This document shows, piece after piece, positions 22,103 to 34,057 of a stretch of DNA of 64,000 bases. Position 1 is the stretch's first letter, and every line of letters begins with the position of its first letter. The notes below the pieces were generated by a model that saw nothing but the letters and a program-made list of their open reading frames with translations, had not been told where the DNA came from and ran no database searches. The DNA is taken from positions 124,001 through 188,000 of the forward strand of contig WHUX01000083.1 of NCBI GenBank assembly GCA_015179025.1. Reading direction: 5' to 3'. Made by a program: the position numbers and the translations under genes. The DNA comes from Terfezia claveryi. Taxonomy: Eukaryota; Ascomycota; Pezizomycetes; Pezizales; Pezizaceae.

Positions 22103-25100
22103 ATGTCAACTCAGAGTCCTCAGCAAGCCCCAATCGTGGTGCAGCGTCAATACAGCACACGGACGACGAGTACCGCTTCTCGAGCAGCGCCACAGCATCT
22201 GAGAACAACCTCGTCTACGCGATCAGCTGTTACTCCCGGGCGCGGGGCGGAGGCAGGGCCAAGCTTGGTTGCTACTCTTGACCCCGACACTGTGCGACTT
22301 GCGACAGGAACTTCGTCTAGTCACCGGCCTACCCACTCAAGACAGGCTTCAGCAATGTCCGAATCAACTACCAATGGGGCATCATCAGGGCACACGGCTT
22401 CAGTAGAGGACCGTCAATCGAACCATCACCACAACCCTCCACGGCAACGAAAAACTACCATTCATGGTGCCACAGGAACATGGGTACTGGGGAAAACTGT
22501 GGGGGCTGGAAGCATGGGGAAAGTTAAGCTTGCGAAGAGACTCGATGGAAGCGAGCAGGTGAGGCAAAAGTCATCCATAGCTTAATGACTACCATACTAA
22601 TACATTTTTTCTTTCAGGTTGCGGTGAAGATAGTACCTAGGCACCTCATCCATGATCGTGGAATTGACCCCGCCTCTGGAGCCCCTCTTCCACCAAAGCA
22701 CGATGAAAGCAAAGAGGTCCGGACCGCCCGAGAAGCTGCCATAGTCACGTTGCTGGACCACCCATATATATGCGGCATGCGAGACGTTATTAAAACAAAT
22801 AACCATTGGTACATGCTCTGCGAATATGTTAATGGCGGGCAGATGCTTGATTACATTATTTCCCATGGACGTCTGAAAGAGAAGCAGGCGCGGAAGTTTG
22901 GCAGGCAGATCGCCAGTGCACTAGATTACTGCCACAGAAACTCTATTGTGCACAGAGACCTCAAGATCGAAAACATTCTTATCTCTAAGACTGGAGATAT
23001 CAAGATCATTGATTTTGGCTTATCAAATTTGTTTGCGCCTCGTTCACACCTCAAAACGTTCTGTGGCTCTCTATACTTCGCAGCACCAGAACTCCTTCAA
23101 GCCAAGCAATATGTTGGGCCAGAGGTTGATGTCTGGAGCTTTGGGATTGTATTATATGTCTTGGTTTGTGGGAAAGTGCCTTTTGATGATCAAAGTATGC
23201 CAGCATTGCATGCAAAGATTAAGAGGGGGATGGTTGATTACCCTACGTGGTTAACCCCAGGTTAGTGGCTCCATCACAGGTTACAGTTCTCTGGACTGAC
23301 CCTCCTATAGATTGTCGTAGTATTCTGTCAAGAATGCTGGTCACTGACCCTAAAGCCCGAGCAACTCTGGGGGAGATTATGCACCATCCATGGCTCAATA
23401 AGGGTTTCAACGGACCGCCGGAAAATCACCTTCCACTACGCGAGCCAATAACGCTTCCGTTGGATCCTTTAGTGGTTGCGGGCATGACAGGATTTGAGTT
23501 CGGTACTACTGAAGTTATCATGGAGAAGTTGACTAAGATAATAGAAGGAGAGGACTATCAAGCAGCAATTAGGAATTCTGCTCGTGAAACGCCCGTACAG
23601 TCTCCAGGCGCGGATAAGAAAAAGTCGTTTGGATTTGATTTCTATAAACGGCGCTCGTCCACAAGTTCAAAAGACACGCTCACCAACCCCAGCACGGAAA
23701 TCCTTAGTCACCTTTACGCTCCAGACCCCGTCAATGCATACCATCCTTTGGTATCTATCTACTACCTCGTCAAAGAAAAACTCGAGCGTGACAGCCGGCT
23801 TATAACCAGTGGAGCACAGCCAGCTCTACCGCCACCTGACCTTGAAAGGATTGCAAAAAGCCCTGTTCTCAAGCAGCCCGAGGCTGCACACACCAGCGAA
23901 ACCAGCTATGAGTTTCAAGGTGATGCCTCCACTACGGCAGGAGCACGAATTAGACCCCGGGCTAGAACCCATGGGGATGAAGAAGTCTCTGAGGTTATGA
24001 AAGTGAATCTGAAGGTTCCAGGATCGGTACCTCCTACACCCTTAGCTGCACCTACCTCCACTGCGGCTTCTACAGAAGAGCCAGTGAAGAAAGAGAGTGC
24101 TGCTGTTAGTCTATTCCGGAGGTTCAGCACCCGTAAAGGGCCTAAGCTGCCACCTACACCTACACTCTCTTTACAAGCACCGGGACAGACTTCTCCTGTT
24201 GATATATCTGGGCCCCGCAAATCGTTGTCATTACGGAGACGAGAACCGCCCCAGCCCACTATTCACAGTGCCGGGTCTCAGCCACAGCATAAAGATCTTC
24301 TTACACCCCCCACGACAGCTGATGATACAAGTGCGAAGAAATCTAGTAAGCTTGGGAGATCAACCAGTGTCACTGAACCTGATTGGAGGAGAAGGTATAG
24401 CCGTGGAGAATCGTCTACAGACGGCCCCCCCGGCACCAGTGGGTCCGACCATTCCACCGCCAGTAAGGCAGAAAATGCTCGTGCAGACAAACTACCTGTC
24501 AATCCGCAAAAGATAAGTGTAAGAACGAAATCTCTTGGACACGCCAGGCGTGAGTCTTACCAAGCGCGGCGGACTCGCAGAGAAGAGTCAACCCTACCGG
24601 ATAATGTACCCGAAGAGGACGTAAACGACGCAGGCACCTCGGCCGGTAGTACAGATGCTAGGGCATCAGCAACTCCTTCTTCAGATTATGTGAAGCCTGT
24701 TTATCTCAAGGGACTCTTTAGCGTTGCTACTACATCGACGAAGCCACCAGTGGTCATTCGAGCAGATATCATCCGCGTTCTTGACCAACTTGGAGTCTCC
24801 TACAAGGAGATAAAAGGGGGATTCTCCTGCGTCCATCGGCCAAGTATCGACCTAAAGAGTGTTGTAGATACTCCGGCCACGCCTGAGGCTACGAATATGG
24901 TCACGACTCCTTCTCATCGAAGAAAGTTATCATTTGGTGGGAGCACAAATCACAATACCGCTGGGCCTTCCCAGAGCTCCCCGAGCAAGTCATCACGACG
25001 AGGCAGAGTGGACACCAGTTATACGAGCAGTGATGTTTCCTCAGAGTCGGTTCAAGAGTCCGCCCTGGGTGGCAGCTTAATACTGCCATTCGAAATCTAT

Positions 25101-25217
25101 ATCGTAAAAGTCCCTCTACTCTCTTTGCACGGAATTCAATTCAAGAGCGTCAACAAAACAAATACTTGGCAGTACAAGGGCTTGGCGAGCAGGATTCTCT
25201 CGGAATTGCGGCTATAG
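22103..25217 (+). CDS. KIN1: Serine/threonine protein kinase KIN1/KIN2 family (MARK/PAR-1 related)
   Basis: Three exons, 22103-22558, 22618-23260 and 23311-25217, give 1001 residues. The start is MSTQSPQQ; an upstream in-frame ATG at 22091 is four codons away. The kinase domain begins at about residue 125. It shows the glycine loop GAGSMGKV, catalytic lysine VAVK at 153-156, [14 protein letters not shown] and the activation segment [13 protein letters not shown] fungal KIN1-specific insert ([20 protein letters not shown]) lies after the lysine. A long serine- and proline-rich regulatory region follows. The C-terminal KA1 domain is seen as [20 protein letters not shown] and the ending [16 protein letters not shown]. 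In yeasts this kinase acts at the plasma membrane in exocytosis, polarity and the ER stress response. Intron 1 interrupts the codons just before the catalytic lysine. Confidence 0.95.
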
Positions 25218-26897
25218 ACTTTGTGGATTCTAGCAGGTAGTGGCTCCCTCCCTTTCTGTTCCATATCTTCATATTCCTCTTCTCTATCTTCTTCTTCCTC
25301 TTCTCTATCTTCTTCTTCCTCCTGGCCCTCCACTACCTCCCTCATCAGTCTTTCTACTTTCTCCCCCGACAGTTCCTTCTCTGCATGTTTACTTTGCTGA
25401 ATTGTTGCCTTTTGGTTGCCCTGTTTGTTCGGTGCAGGATTTGCTCGTTCTTGGATAGAGAATACCAATTTTTCATGATTGTGAATGAGGTCATAAGTTT
25501 CTCTTCTGACCTTTGAAAAAACCTCGTTTGTGGTTAGCAAGGCCAGGGGAGGCTTTGATTGAGGATTCTTTAGTTAGTCGGCTATGCTAGGAATGTGCAT
25601 GCATGCAATGTGATCTCTGTGTTATAATTGTTTTTCGTGTTTGTCTTTCCTTCCTATTCACAGGGTCTGTTGCACTTTTACGGGGAGGAGATACAACAGT
25701 TTCGACTTTTATTTGCTTTGCTATTGGCAGTTTACTTATTCTGAGTATGGTAGCGACCCCTTTTCAGAGTTTTCCTTATTTCGTCTCTTACCACTAATTT
25801 TGTTTGGTTCTCATGTTGGTAGATAGCTTATAAGCTTATGGATGGATGAAGTATGCTATGAAAGGTAAAATAAGGGGACGGATAGTGTGGTAAGAGAGTT
25901 AATGCTGAAGCCTTATATCACTGCTTCGCTTATCATAACCGAGTATTATATGCAAAGTTGATTTCACATTGGACTTCACTTGAATGTTTGCCGGCTAGGC
26001 CGAGATTTGAATGTGACGATTATGATGCTTATCATTCTTCAGTACGAGAGGCTTGTGCCAACCAGACTACATTCTTCATATGATTCAATTCATTTTTGTG
26101 AATGTTATGCTCCTTGCTTCCGTGTGGTTATGGATGTATTGCCCTTATGACGCAGACTATGTAGCTTGAAGACTGATGCACATTACCTTAGTCCCGTGAC
26201 CATATACTTACCCTGAATTTATCGATTTGAACCGATTATATAAGTTTCATTTCGCGCTGATAAAGTATTGTAAATGAAAAAGATTGCAAAGGCCTCCACT
26301 TTAGGGACCTAAGTGAATGCTCCCGTTCCCAAATGTCCTTGTCCTCTTGGGTGAGTTCAAACAAAAATGATAACATCAAATCGCTCCCCCGGAGGGTCGA
26401 GTTCGGCAATGATGGCCAAGAACCCTGAAGGCCTTACCCTCTGCATTTGCTAGACGTGTAGTCTGGCTATTGGAAGTAAGTCTCATAGCAGGACCTTAAC
26501 GGGATTCGGGGTCATGTTACCTTCACCCTGTAAACATGAAGAACAAACAATCTTGTCTTGGCAAGGGTACTGCAAGAGTAAACGAACAGCTGAGAGTGCG
26601 GCCCTTAACTTTATCGATCAACTGCACTGCACACGTACCGTACTGTGCCCCCCTTCCATCCCCACGCTCCCGCTCCCGCCGCCAATATTAATACCCTGTC
26701 CAGACACCAGCCCGTCTCTTAGTACCAATAACGACCTTCCTTTCTCCCAGCATCATACCCTAGCTACGTTTCGACTGACTCCACCCTTCAGCCAACATAC
26801 TATACACCTTGACATTTACGTCACCGTCTCAGATCATCAAACGTCGGCTATTTGTCCACCCTTTGATTAATACATCCATAATCTATAAAGTGTCACA
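25218..26897. other. Intergenic region between KIN1 and CAF40
   Basis: Begins with the KIN1 3' region, which carries a repeated TCTTCTTCC-type pyrimidine tract at about 25270-25330. A 28-bp short insertion with a perfect 9-bp duplication lies at 26042-26069. The CAF40 promoter side (26.6-26.9 kb) is C-rich. No gene recognised. Confidence 0.6.
26042..26069 (-). mobile_element. 28-bp insertion with perfect 9-bp target duplication
   Basis: The insert starts GTACGAGAGGCTTGTG and ends CCAACCAGACTA. It is flanked by CATTCTTCA at 26033-26041 and 26070-26078. Twenty-seven of its 28 bases are shared with 9727-9753, which defines the longest form of the family terminus. Confidence 0.8.
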
Positions 26898-26975
26898 ATG
26901 CTGCCAGGGCAGCATCCCTTCGGCGGTGGGCAAAACTATGCCCATGACCATACCTCATTCCTACACCAGCAGCAG

Positions 26976-27028
<53 letters not shown>

Positions 27029-28199
27029 CCAGGTGGTACAAGCGCAACACCATCAACAACACCTCCAAGCCCAGCAAACACAATATGGAATGCAGGCTAG
27101 GGCTTTATCTGGTCTCCCCGGAGCCACTGCTGGTGTTGTCCCTGGCATTGGAGGCATACTGGGAGGGCCTTCTCCAGCCCCTACAATGATGATGGCAACT
27201 CGCGCGACGGAAGAGGATCAAAAGGTTTATGGATGGATTGCCGAGTTGATTTCTGGAGGGAGTCGGGAGAATGCCCTCCTTGAGCTGTCCAAGAAGCGGG
27301 AGCAAGTTGAAGACTTGGCTTTGATCCTCTGGCATTCGTTCGGTAAGTCCTTTTAATTCTGATCCTGTGGCTATTCTAGGATAAAGACCTGATCACATTT
27401 ACCTGGCAGGCGTCATGACCTCACTCATGCAGGAGATCATCTCAGTATATCCCCTACTTATGCCATCTTCTTTGACTGCGGCGGCTTCCAATAGGGTTTG
27501 CAATGCACTTGCATTGCTCCAATGTGTTGCCTCCCACAACGAGACAAGGCAACTCTTTTTGAATGGTAAGCATTTATGCGCCCAGTTAACAGTGCAGGCT
27601 CTGACGATTTAGTAGCGCATATTCCATTATTTTTATACCCTTTTTTGAATACAACTTCAAAATCTCGTCCCTTTGAGTATTTACGACTCACGTCGCTTGG
27701 TGTGATCGGTGCCCTCGTCAAGAACGACTCCCCAGATGTCATCAATTTCCTTCTTTCGACTGAGATTATCCCACTATGTCTCAGGATCATGGAGACTGGA
27801 TCAGAATTGTCAAAGACTGTTGCCATATTTATAGTCCAGAAGATACTATTGGATGATATGGGCCTAGCATACATCTGTCAGACATACGAGAGGTTCTACG
27901 CTGTTGGCACTGTTCTCTCCAACATGGTGAATCAGTTGGTGGAGCAACAGACCGTCAGATTGTTGAAGCATGTGGTCAGGTGCTTCCTTAGGTTAGCTAG
28001 TTCTCCTCTACACTACGTATCTGATACTAATAATTATTATAGGTTAAGCGACAACTCCCGAGCTCGAGAGGCATTGCGACAATGCCTTCCAGAACCTCTC
28101 CGAGATGCCACATTCTCTTCGGTTTTGAGAGATGACGCTGCTACTAAGAGATGCCTTGCTCAGCTCCTCATCAACCTCAGTGACGTGGTTGTCGAATAA
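26898..28199 (+). CDS. CAF40: CCR4-NOT complex subunit CAF40 (RCD1/CNOT9)
   Basis: Four exons, 26898-27342, 27410-27565, 27616-27991 and 28043-28199, give 377 residues. The N-terminal 110 residues are glutamine-rich, including an (Ala-Gln) run coded by eight CAGGCT units. The armadillo-type RCD1 domain fills the rest: [68 protein letters not shown], and [13 protein letters not shown]. This is one of the most conserved eukaryotic proteins; it binds NOT1 and recruits regulators of mRNA deadenylation and translational repression. The C-terminal [18 protein letters not shown] closes the fold. All introns are 50-67 nt with GT-AG ends. Confidence 0.97.
26976..27023 (+). repeat. Hexanucleotide microsatellite (CAGGCT)8 in coding sequence
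   Basis: Eight tandem CAGGCT units followed by a CAGGCC variant. They code for an Ala-Gln dipeptide repeat in the N-terminal tail of CAF40. Being a multiple of three, length changes would keep the frame. Confidence 0.9.
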
Positions 28200-31100
28200 A
28201 CACCAATATAGCCTTTATCCTTGGAGAGTCAGTCGATTGCGGATAATAAGCCTTGGTATAATTCTTCTCATTGATTCGGTTCTTGAGTTCTTGATTGTAC
28301 AGCCCTGTACAAGTACATAACAAAGGCGGCATATTTTATAGCATCTTCATCTACACTACAATATTGGTGTGGTGTTATTTGGAATTTAGCGGTTACACTC
28401 CCTCATGCTTGGTCATTTCAGGATATCATCATGGTTAGGGTTACTTTGCCATAGGTGGTGTCGATATTCACTTATAATCATGCAGCTTTATCACGTCTTC
28501 ATTCTCATTCAACCCTTTCTATGCGGATAGTAATTCAGTTTGGTGTTGTTGGTAGAGTCATAGGATATGGGTTTGGCAGTTTTCTAGGATAAAGAAAAAG
28601 TATGTGTTTTTGTGGGCTCTTTTATTCCCTGGTTCTTTTTTTTCATTCATACATATATATATATATACATACATACTTTATCTCTTTCATATCTCCCCTG
28701 CACTCCTTCTTCCCTTCTTCGGCACAGAAATCAAGCTTAGTTACTTTGGATATATCCTTTTTTTTACCTCACATTTTTGCTTTTTCTTGTACATTTTTTT
28801 TTCTAGGGAATTATACAATTTATGTATCATAATTATGTCGTTTATCTCTTTTAGGCCCTGAGCTACCATCAAGGGCAAGTTGTGTTGAGACTAGAGGGTA
28901 CGCATTGAACGAGCGAACCAAGCATTATGATTTCTGCTGTTATGCGATTGGAGGTGGGTTTTGATAGCGAGGATTGTACTCGTTGGTCTTCAGAATATGG
29001 AAGCTGAGGAATTCGAATAATATGATATTTAGATTCAATATTTGAACGCCGATGCTTAGTGAATGGTCATGTGAGCTTGGTGAGTGCTACTCATAGGCTT
29101 AACGGAGAACATGCGAGAGGGTTATAAATATTCAAACCCAAACACCAAAACCAATGCCAAACGTCAAGATAAAAAAAGCCCCAGAAACCCAATCATTAGT
29201 ATTCCTTGAACGATCTTCTTCGAAGAGATCACGTTCGGTGTTGCATCATTGAATGGGTAGGCTCAACGGCGACCTTGCAGGGTTACCGTATATTCATGGG
29301 AAGAAAGATGTTGGGAATGAGAGCATGAAGCTGCTTCATTATGCGGATTTATTCTATACCCATATCTATATAACCTTACTCTTTAAAGAGGCTAAATTCT
29401 CATCTGAGACCAGCATTTTCGCAAAAGAAATAATAATAAAAACAGCTGAGCAGAACCCTGGGATCGTACCGGTATCATTCCCTATATCTGCCTTCGGCAG
29501 GAGAAAATATACTGCTCGAAGATTAAATTGGCCTGCTCTAGGAAAGAACTTTGAGGCTGCTTAAATCTGAAGCGGCTATTGCCCTGGTGGAAAGACGTTA
29601 CCCTGATCTGGTTCTGTGTCCCTGTGCCCGCAAACTGTGTTTCTTTGCGAGCTCTCGTGGGAGGCCAATAGTAGTGTGAAGGGTAGGAATATTTTTGTTT
29701 TATTGATACCCCATCGAAGGTCTTGGGAAATCAGTGACGACAGGGTCAAATTCCAAAAAAAAAAAAACATCTTTGTTTACATATCTTCAAGCATACCCTT
29801 CAGTCAATTTTAATGGTGACCATGAGTTTTATTCAACAACAACGCATGCTATAGGCTTGAACCAGAAAACTCAACACAGAAACTGGAACATACAAATGAG
29901 TAAATGACGTCTCAAGAGAGGCCAGCGGCTAAGTCCTGGCCGGTGAGACTGTGCAGAAGCTAGGACATCTATGAGGCTTGACATGCACAAATACAAACAT
30001 TGCAAGTAGGAATGTTGACGTGTTCGACATAAGGCTACAGCTTTTCTGCCAACTTTTGAAACATGTTTCCTTGCTTACCGATTTGGAAACATTAATATCA
30101 TTGGGCCTTTGGCGATTTATGCTAAAAAAACCTATGCTCTCGGGGGGGGGGGGGGGGGGGTTACGCCCGTAGCCCTAAATCTGTTACTCATAATTCACTT
30201 TCATGTACCTAGCTATAACTCCTCCAGGCCGCCCTTGGCCCCGGAGGTAAGCGGTTGGTTTTAGTTTGCTTCGTGCAGGAGGTAGTAATGAGGCTTTGAC
30301 AACGAACATATGTAGCACACACGCACAGTTCACGAAGAGCCTCAGGGAAGTTGGAATGGCCAGTGGGGGTTTTAAGGAAAACCGCCCGATGTTGACGAAT
30401 CATACTTCAAATTTGTGTTAACGTATACCTAGGCAGTGTGCATCCGTAAATTATATATTTAGGAGTTGGGAGGTTTAACCGTTACCTGCGAATTATGCAG
30501 TGGCCATTGCATCAGTTCGAGCGAGCGGAATATATGTAATGCAGTGCATTAAGCATATGCAGGACACTTGAGTCCGTGCACTTGAAGAATAAAGGAAACA
30601 AGTGACATGAGCCTGTAAGGATACAAAAAGAAATAATCCAACCCCAATATCGAAGGTCAGATTATAAATCCAGCTTCAGGCCCGTGGAGATTAACGTAGG
30701 TAGCGAGCTGCCTGGGAAGCGAGCTGCCTAGGGGCACTAAGCCTCAACTTGAGTTGTGTCGCGACATCGCTGCACGACGCGGCTTCTAGGTATGTAGAGT
30801 TTCTCTTACAAATTACAGTTATATTTGTTTTCTCGTAAGCCTGTATAGCAGCTTGGATCCTTTTCTCTCGATATCTCAATTGTTCGCGCGCCTGCTTCAA
30901 CGTTGTATTGCCTATGGTATGTGGTTTCCCCTGGTATGTATGATCTATTATTCTGGCACCTGTTAGAGCTCATATAGGCTTAGTGCCCTTTTATCGGCTC
31001 GCAGTGCTCGCTACCCCGTCGACTACGTTAAATCTCAAGTTGCTTTGATGGCCATATGATACAAGTATATGACAAGGTTGCAAGCATATGCGTTCGCATT

Positions 31101-32539
31101 ATGCATTGTAATTGAGTAGAGAAGGATTGTTACCCTGAAATCTGCTCCCCTGTACATAGTGCATGCAGATCAGTCCGGTGGGCAGGTGCACCATACCTTA
31201 TTCGCTGCCACTGGACAGCCTACTGTACATACCTATCTATATGTAGTTTGCCTGGATTACAACTAGGAAATTCCATTTATAATTACGAAAAGAACGCTAC
31301 TGAGATGATTTGATTAATATTGGAATTAGATTGAGCCCGCGTAGCCAGAACTAGAGCCCGCGGTGCTGGTACGGTACTTGTTGGCTAGCCTGCCTCGAGG
31401 GCTCACTCAGGCTGATTATAAATCATTTTTTGTGGTGATGGAGGGTGAGAATTTGGTATTGCTTCCTAGCACATGTCAGCCTTCAAGCAAAGGCTGAAGT
31501 GTCGAATCGAGATCTATTTCAAGAAACTGCTCTGAATTCTCAAGCACGGCTTCGTCGTCATCACCCCAAATTTATCTAACCTGGGAACGCGAGCGATAAA
31601 TGAGTCACATAATTAACCCGAACTCCAGACACATAGAGGCTCTTGTGCATTAGTACCCCGCTTTCACTAAGATGGTCTGTTAACCCCGCCAAGTTCTGTA
31701 TTATTGTAAGTTAAATTGTTTATTCAGGTATTCGAGTTATGTAATAGTTGCGGTTAGGGCCTGTAAATCAGCACACGGTTATCGCAACTCTAAAATAAAT
31801 TGAATCAACCCTGTCAGCGCACGCCGCAAAAGCATCTAAAATCTAGAAGCAAGGGGGCTGTGGCCGGGTTTGGGACCCACTGAGGGATAAAATTGCTCCC
31901 CCACCAAATTTTGTTGCGGAGTCCTCCTCACAAACAAATTGAATCACAAGGGAGTGGTTTGGGGCTCTGTCATGGATAATTTATGCTATGAATCTGGTCA
32001 CTGGGATGAGCAGAGATAGGTTTGGCATCATAAACTGTCGAATTTGTTTTTTTTTTTTCCCCTTGACTTTAGCTCTCTAGAAGAGTTATACGGATGAAAT
32101 AGAAAGTAAGTACTAGACTATAGATATATGTGTCAATCACATAGCACAAATCCACAAAGCTGAAGACTTGTGAGACCAAAATCGTAAAAAGATCCATTAA
32201 GCAAGAAGGTTGACAGGGTATTCCACCGCAGGCGCTCAAGCTCATGAGGAAAGAGTCCCAGCATGAAGGAAAAAAACCGTGAAGAGTAAAACCAAAAGTA
32301 CACTAACAATGCCTGAGAGACCCAAGTGCCTCACCAGAACAAGTAAGGAAAACTTTTCCTACCCCGAATTGCCAGTCGTTTCGGTCGGTTCATCCAAAAG
32401 TAACAGCACACGGAAAAACGACGGGGAAACGAAAAAGCAGACCACGCAGAGAGATAATAAGGTATTGTAACAAGAGTAAGAAGCGAGAGCCAGGAAGAAA
32501 ATAGAAATGCAAAAGTACGAGACATCAATAGACTTTTGT
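28200..32539. other. Intergenic region between CAF40 and CPC1
   Basis: 4.3 kb. The first part is the CAF40 3' region, T-rich at 28.6-28.85 kb. An ATG-initiated open frame of 103 codons at 29253-29564 has no recognisable domain and is doubtful. A run of 19 G lies at 30142-30160. A possible transposase scrap lies at 30691-30900 (-). The rest holds nothing I recognise. Confidence 0.6.
30691..30900 (-). pseudogene. Possible pogo-type transposase scrap (helix-turn-helix end)
   Basis: A short open frame containing Y-R-E-K-R-I-Q-A-A-I-Q-A-Y-E-K. This resembles the start of the psq-type helix-turn-helix at the N terminus of fungal pogo/Fot1 transposases. The frame starts at TTG, not ATG, and the following residues no longer match well. 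Terminal repeats were not found. The call is tentative. Confidence 0.3.
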
Positions 32540-34057
32540 TCATGATCGACCTTTCAACATGCACAGGCGCTTCCAGTGCTCCACCTGAGCTTTCAGATCT
32601 TCTATCTGAGCCTCCATTTCCTCCATCTTCTTTACCTTTTTCTCTCGTGATTTTCTAGCAGCGAGCGTATTTCGCGCTCGCTTAATCGCAACGTGATCAG
32701 ACGGGTCCTCCACCACAATTGGAGGTAGAGGGGCCACTCGCTTACGGACACCAGCACCGGTCACAGACCCTTTACGAGCTGTGTTGCTAGTACCCGAGCC
32801 CATGGACCTAGCGTGGGGAGAGGCCGAGGGTGAAACAGAACTGTCCAGATTCGAATGGTCATCTGAACCGCCTCCAATGATGGCCTCAATTTCCGCCTCC
32901 ATGTTGGAATCGAGTTGTGCGCTGTCAGGGAAAAGCGAAGGCCAATTATCCGCCCCATTTACGGTTGAATCATCATTCTGGAAGAGAGGAGAGACCTCAT
33001 AGCTGCTGTCATCATCCAAAAAGGGTGACATAAGCGAGCTCATTGGAGTGGACATAGGGAATGCAAATACATCCTGTGGAGATACCGTGTTGAGATCAAT
33101 GTTAGGGTCGTGGATATGGGTGAAGTTTGGAGATGAGAACTCTGAACAATCCCCAACCCCAGTCACGTGTAGCCAATCGTTGAGCTCTTTCTCGTCCTTC
33201 ATATTTTCTGAGGAGGAGTTTAGTACGCTTCTTTGGAAATGGATGCGACCGGAAAGTGCCCTACCAGAATAAGGAGTCAAATGCTGTAGATTTGCTGGGA
33301 GTGGTCGCCCTAAGGCTTTGGCTCTATGATACTGTAGTGCTCTAAGGTAATAAGCCTGTTGGTTTGTGAGGCTATAGGAGCGGCTTTGAAATGATGGCGG
33401 CTGCTGCTGTTGCTGTTGTTGTTGCTGTTGTTGTTGTTGTTGTTGTCGTTGTTGTTGTTGTGTCGGGGCTGATTGGGGAATATGCCTATGCGTAAACTGA
33501 GACGATGTTGTACTATGTCCGAGACCTTGTATAATAGCTTCAACTTGTGAATTCGCTGGAAGCAATTGTCCTAGTTGACTAGGGAGCGAATGAGTATGAT
33601 GTGCAACAGGTCGAGCGGGCGGCGCCGGGAAGAGTGGTGCGTCCTCGAAGCTGATTTGAGGTTCGTTCGAGTGTTCGTATGGTAGTAGACGCTGCTGTGG
33701 AGTCGGAGGTAGAGATGGTAAATCGTCTATTGGCAGATGCCTGACAGGGAGAGGTTGGGGAGGCCATGGTGGTGGATCAAAACGCGAAGCGCTTGAGGAA
33801 AGAATTGTGCCGGTGTTGTGGGGGTTGAGGTTAGAATGGTTTATTGGGCCAGATTGATCTGGTTGGGTGACGAAGTTGTGCTGAGGAAAACTACGGGGTA
33901 GAATTTCTTCTGATGAGTGCTCGTTCGCAAGATGCGGAGAGAAGTTTACAAAGCCATCTTGGGCAGACACTGGGTAATAAGATGGTGTTAGTTTTTTTTT
34001 TTTACAGCGATGGGATGAGGAGACAGAAGCGACGAGAGGTGGGGTGAGTCACATACT
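32540..34057 (-). CDS. cpc1: bZIP transcription factor, cross-pathway control protein CPC1 (GCN4/CpcA ortholog)
   Basis: The C-terminal basic region and zipper, VAIKRARNTLAARKSREKK then EMEAQIEDLKAQVEHWKRLC, place this with GCN4/CPC1, the activator of amino-acid biosynthesis genes under starvation. The main exon is 33969-32540. It has no ATG at its 5' end, where the reading frame begins right after a CAG acceptor. An intron at 34056-33970 (87 nt; donor GTATGT, branch CTAACAC, acceptor CCCAG) joins A at 34057 to TG at 33969-33968. This makes ATG TCT GCC CAA, so the start codon is split by the intron and the protein is 476 residues. The middle contains a polyglutamine run of about 20 residues and proline-rich stretches. 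Acidic activation-type patches lie before the bZIP (DDDSSYEVSPLF). Upstream, the same frame stays open but has no ATG. Confidence 0.9.
34045..34051. promoter_or_regulatory. TGAGTCA GCN4/CPC1-type binding site inside the CPC1 5' intron
   Basis: A perfect 7-bp palindromic TGASTCA site lies five bases inside the intron that splits the start codon. A half-matching TGACTC lies at 34309-34314. Autoregulation of CPC1-type genes through such sites is known; here the site is seen, and its use is inferred. Confidence 0.55.

Noticed and set aside
25136..25540. 134-codon - strand open frame with a glutamate-rich run
   Set aside because: It overlaps the KIN1 3' coding end and its 3' region; the Glu run is the complement of a TCTTCC repeat. 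No domain.
26459..26472. TAGTCTGGCTATTG as a further family insertion
   Set aside because: Only eight bases match the terminus and no 9-bp repeat flanks it.
29253..29564. 103-codon ATG-initiated + strand frame
   Set aside because: No domain, no splice support and low-complexity surroundings; mentioned only in the intergenic note.
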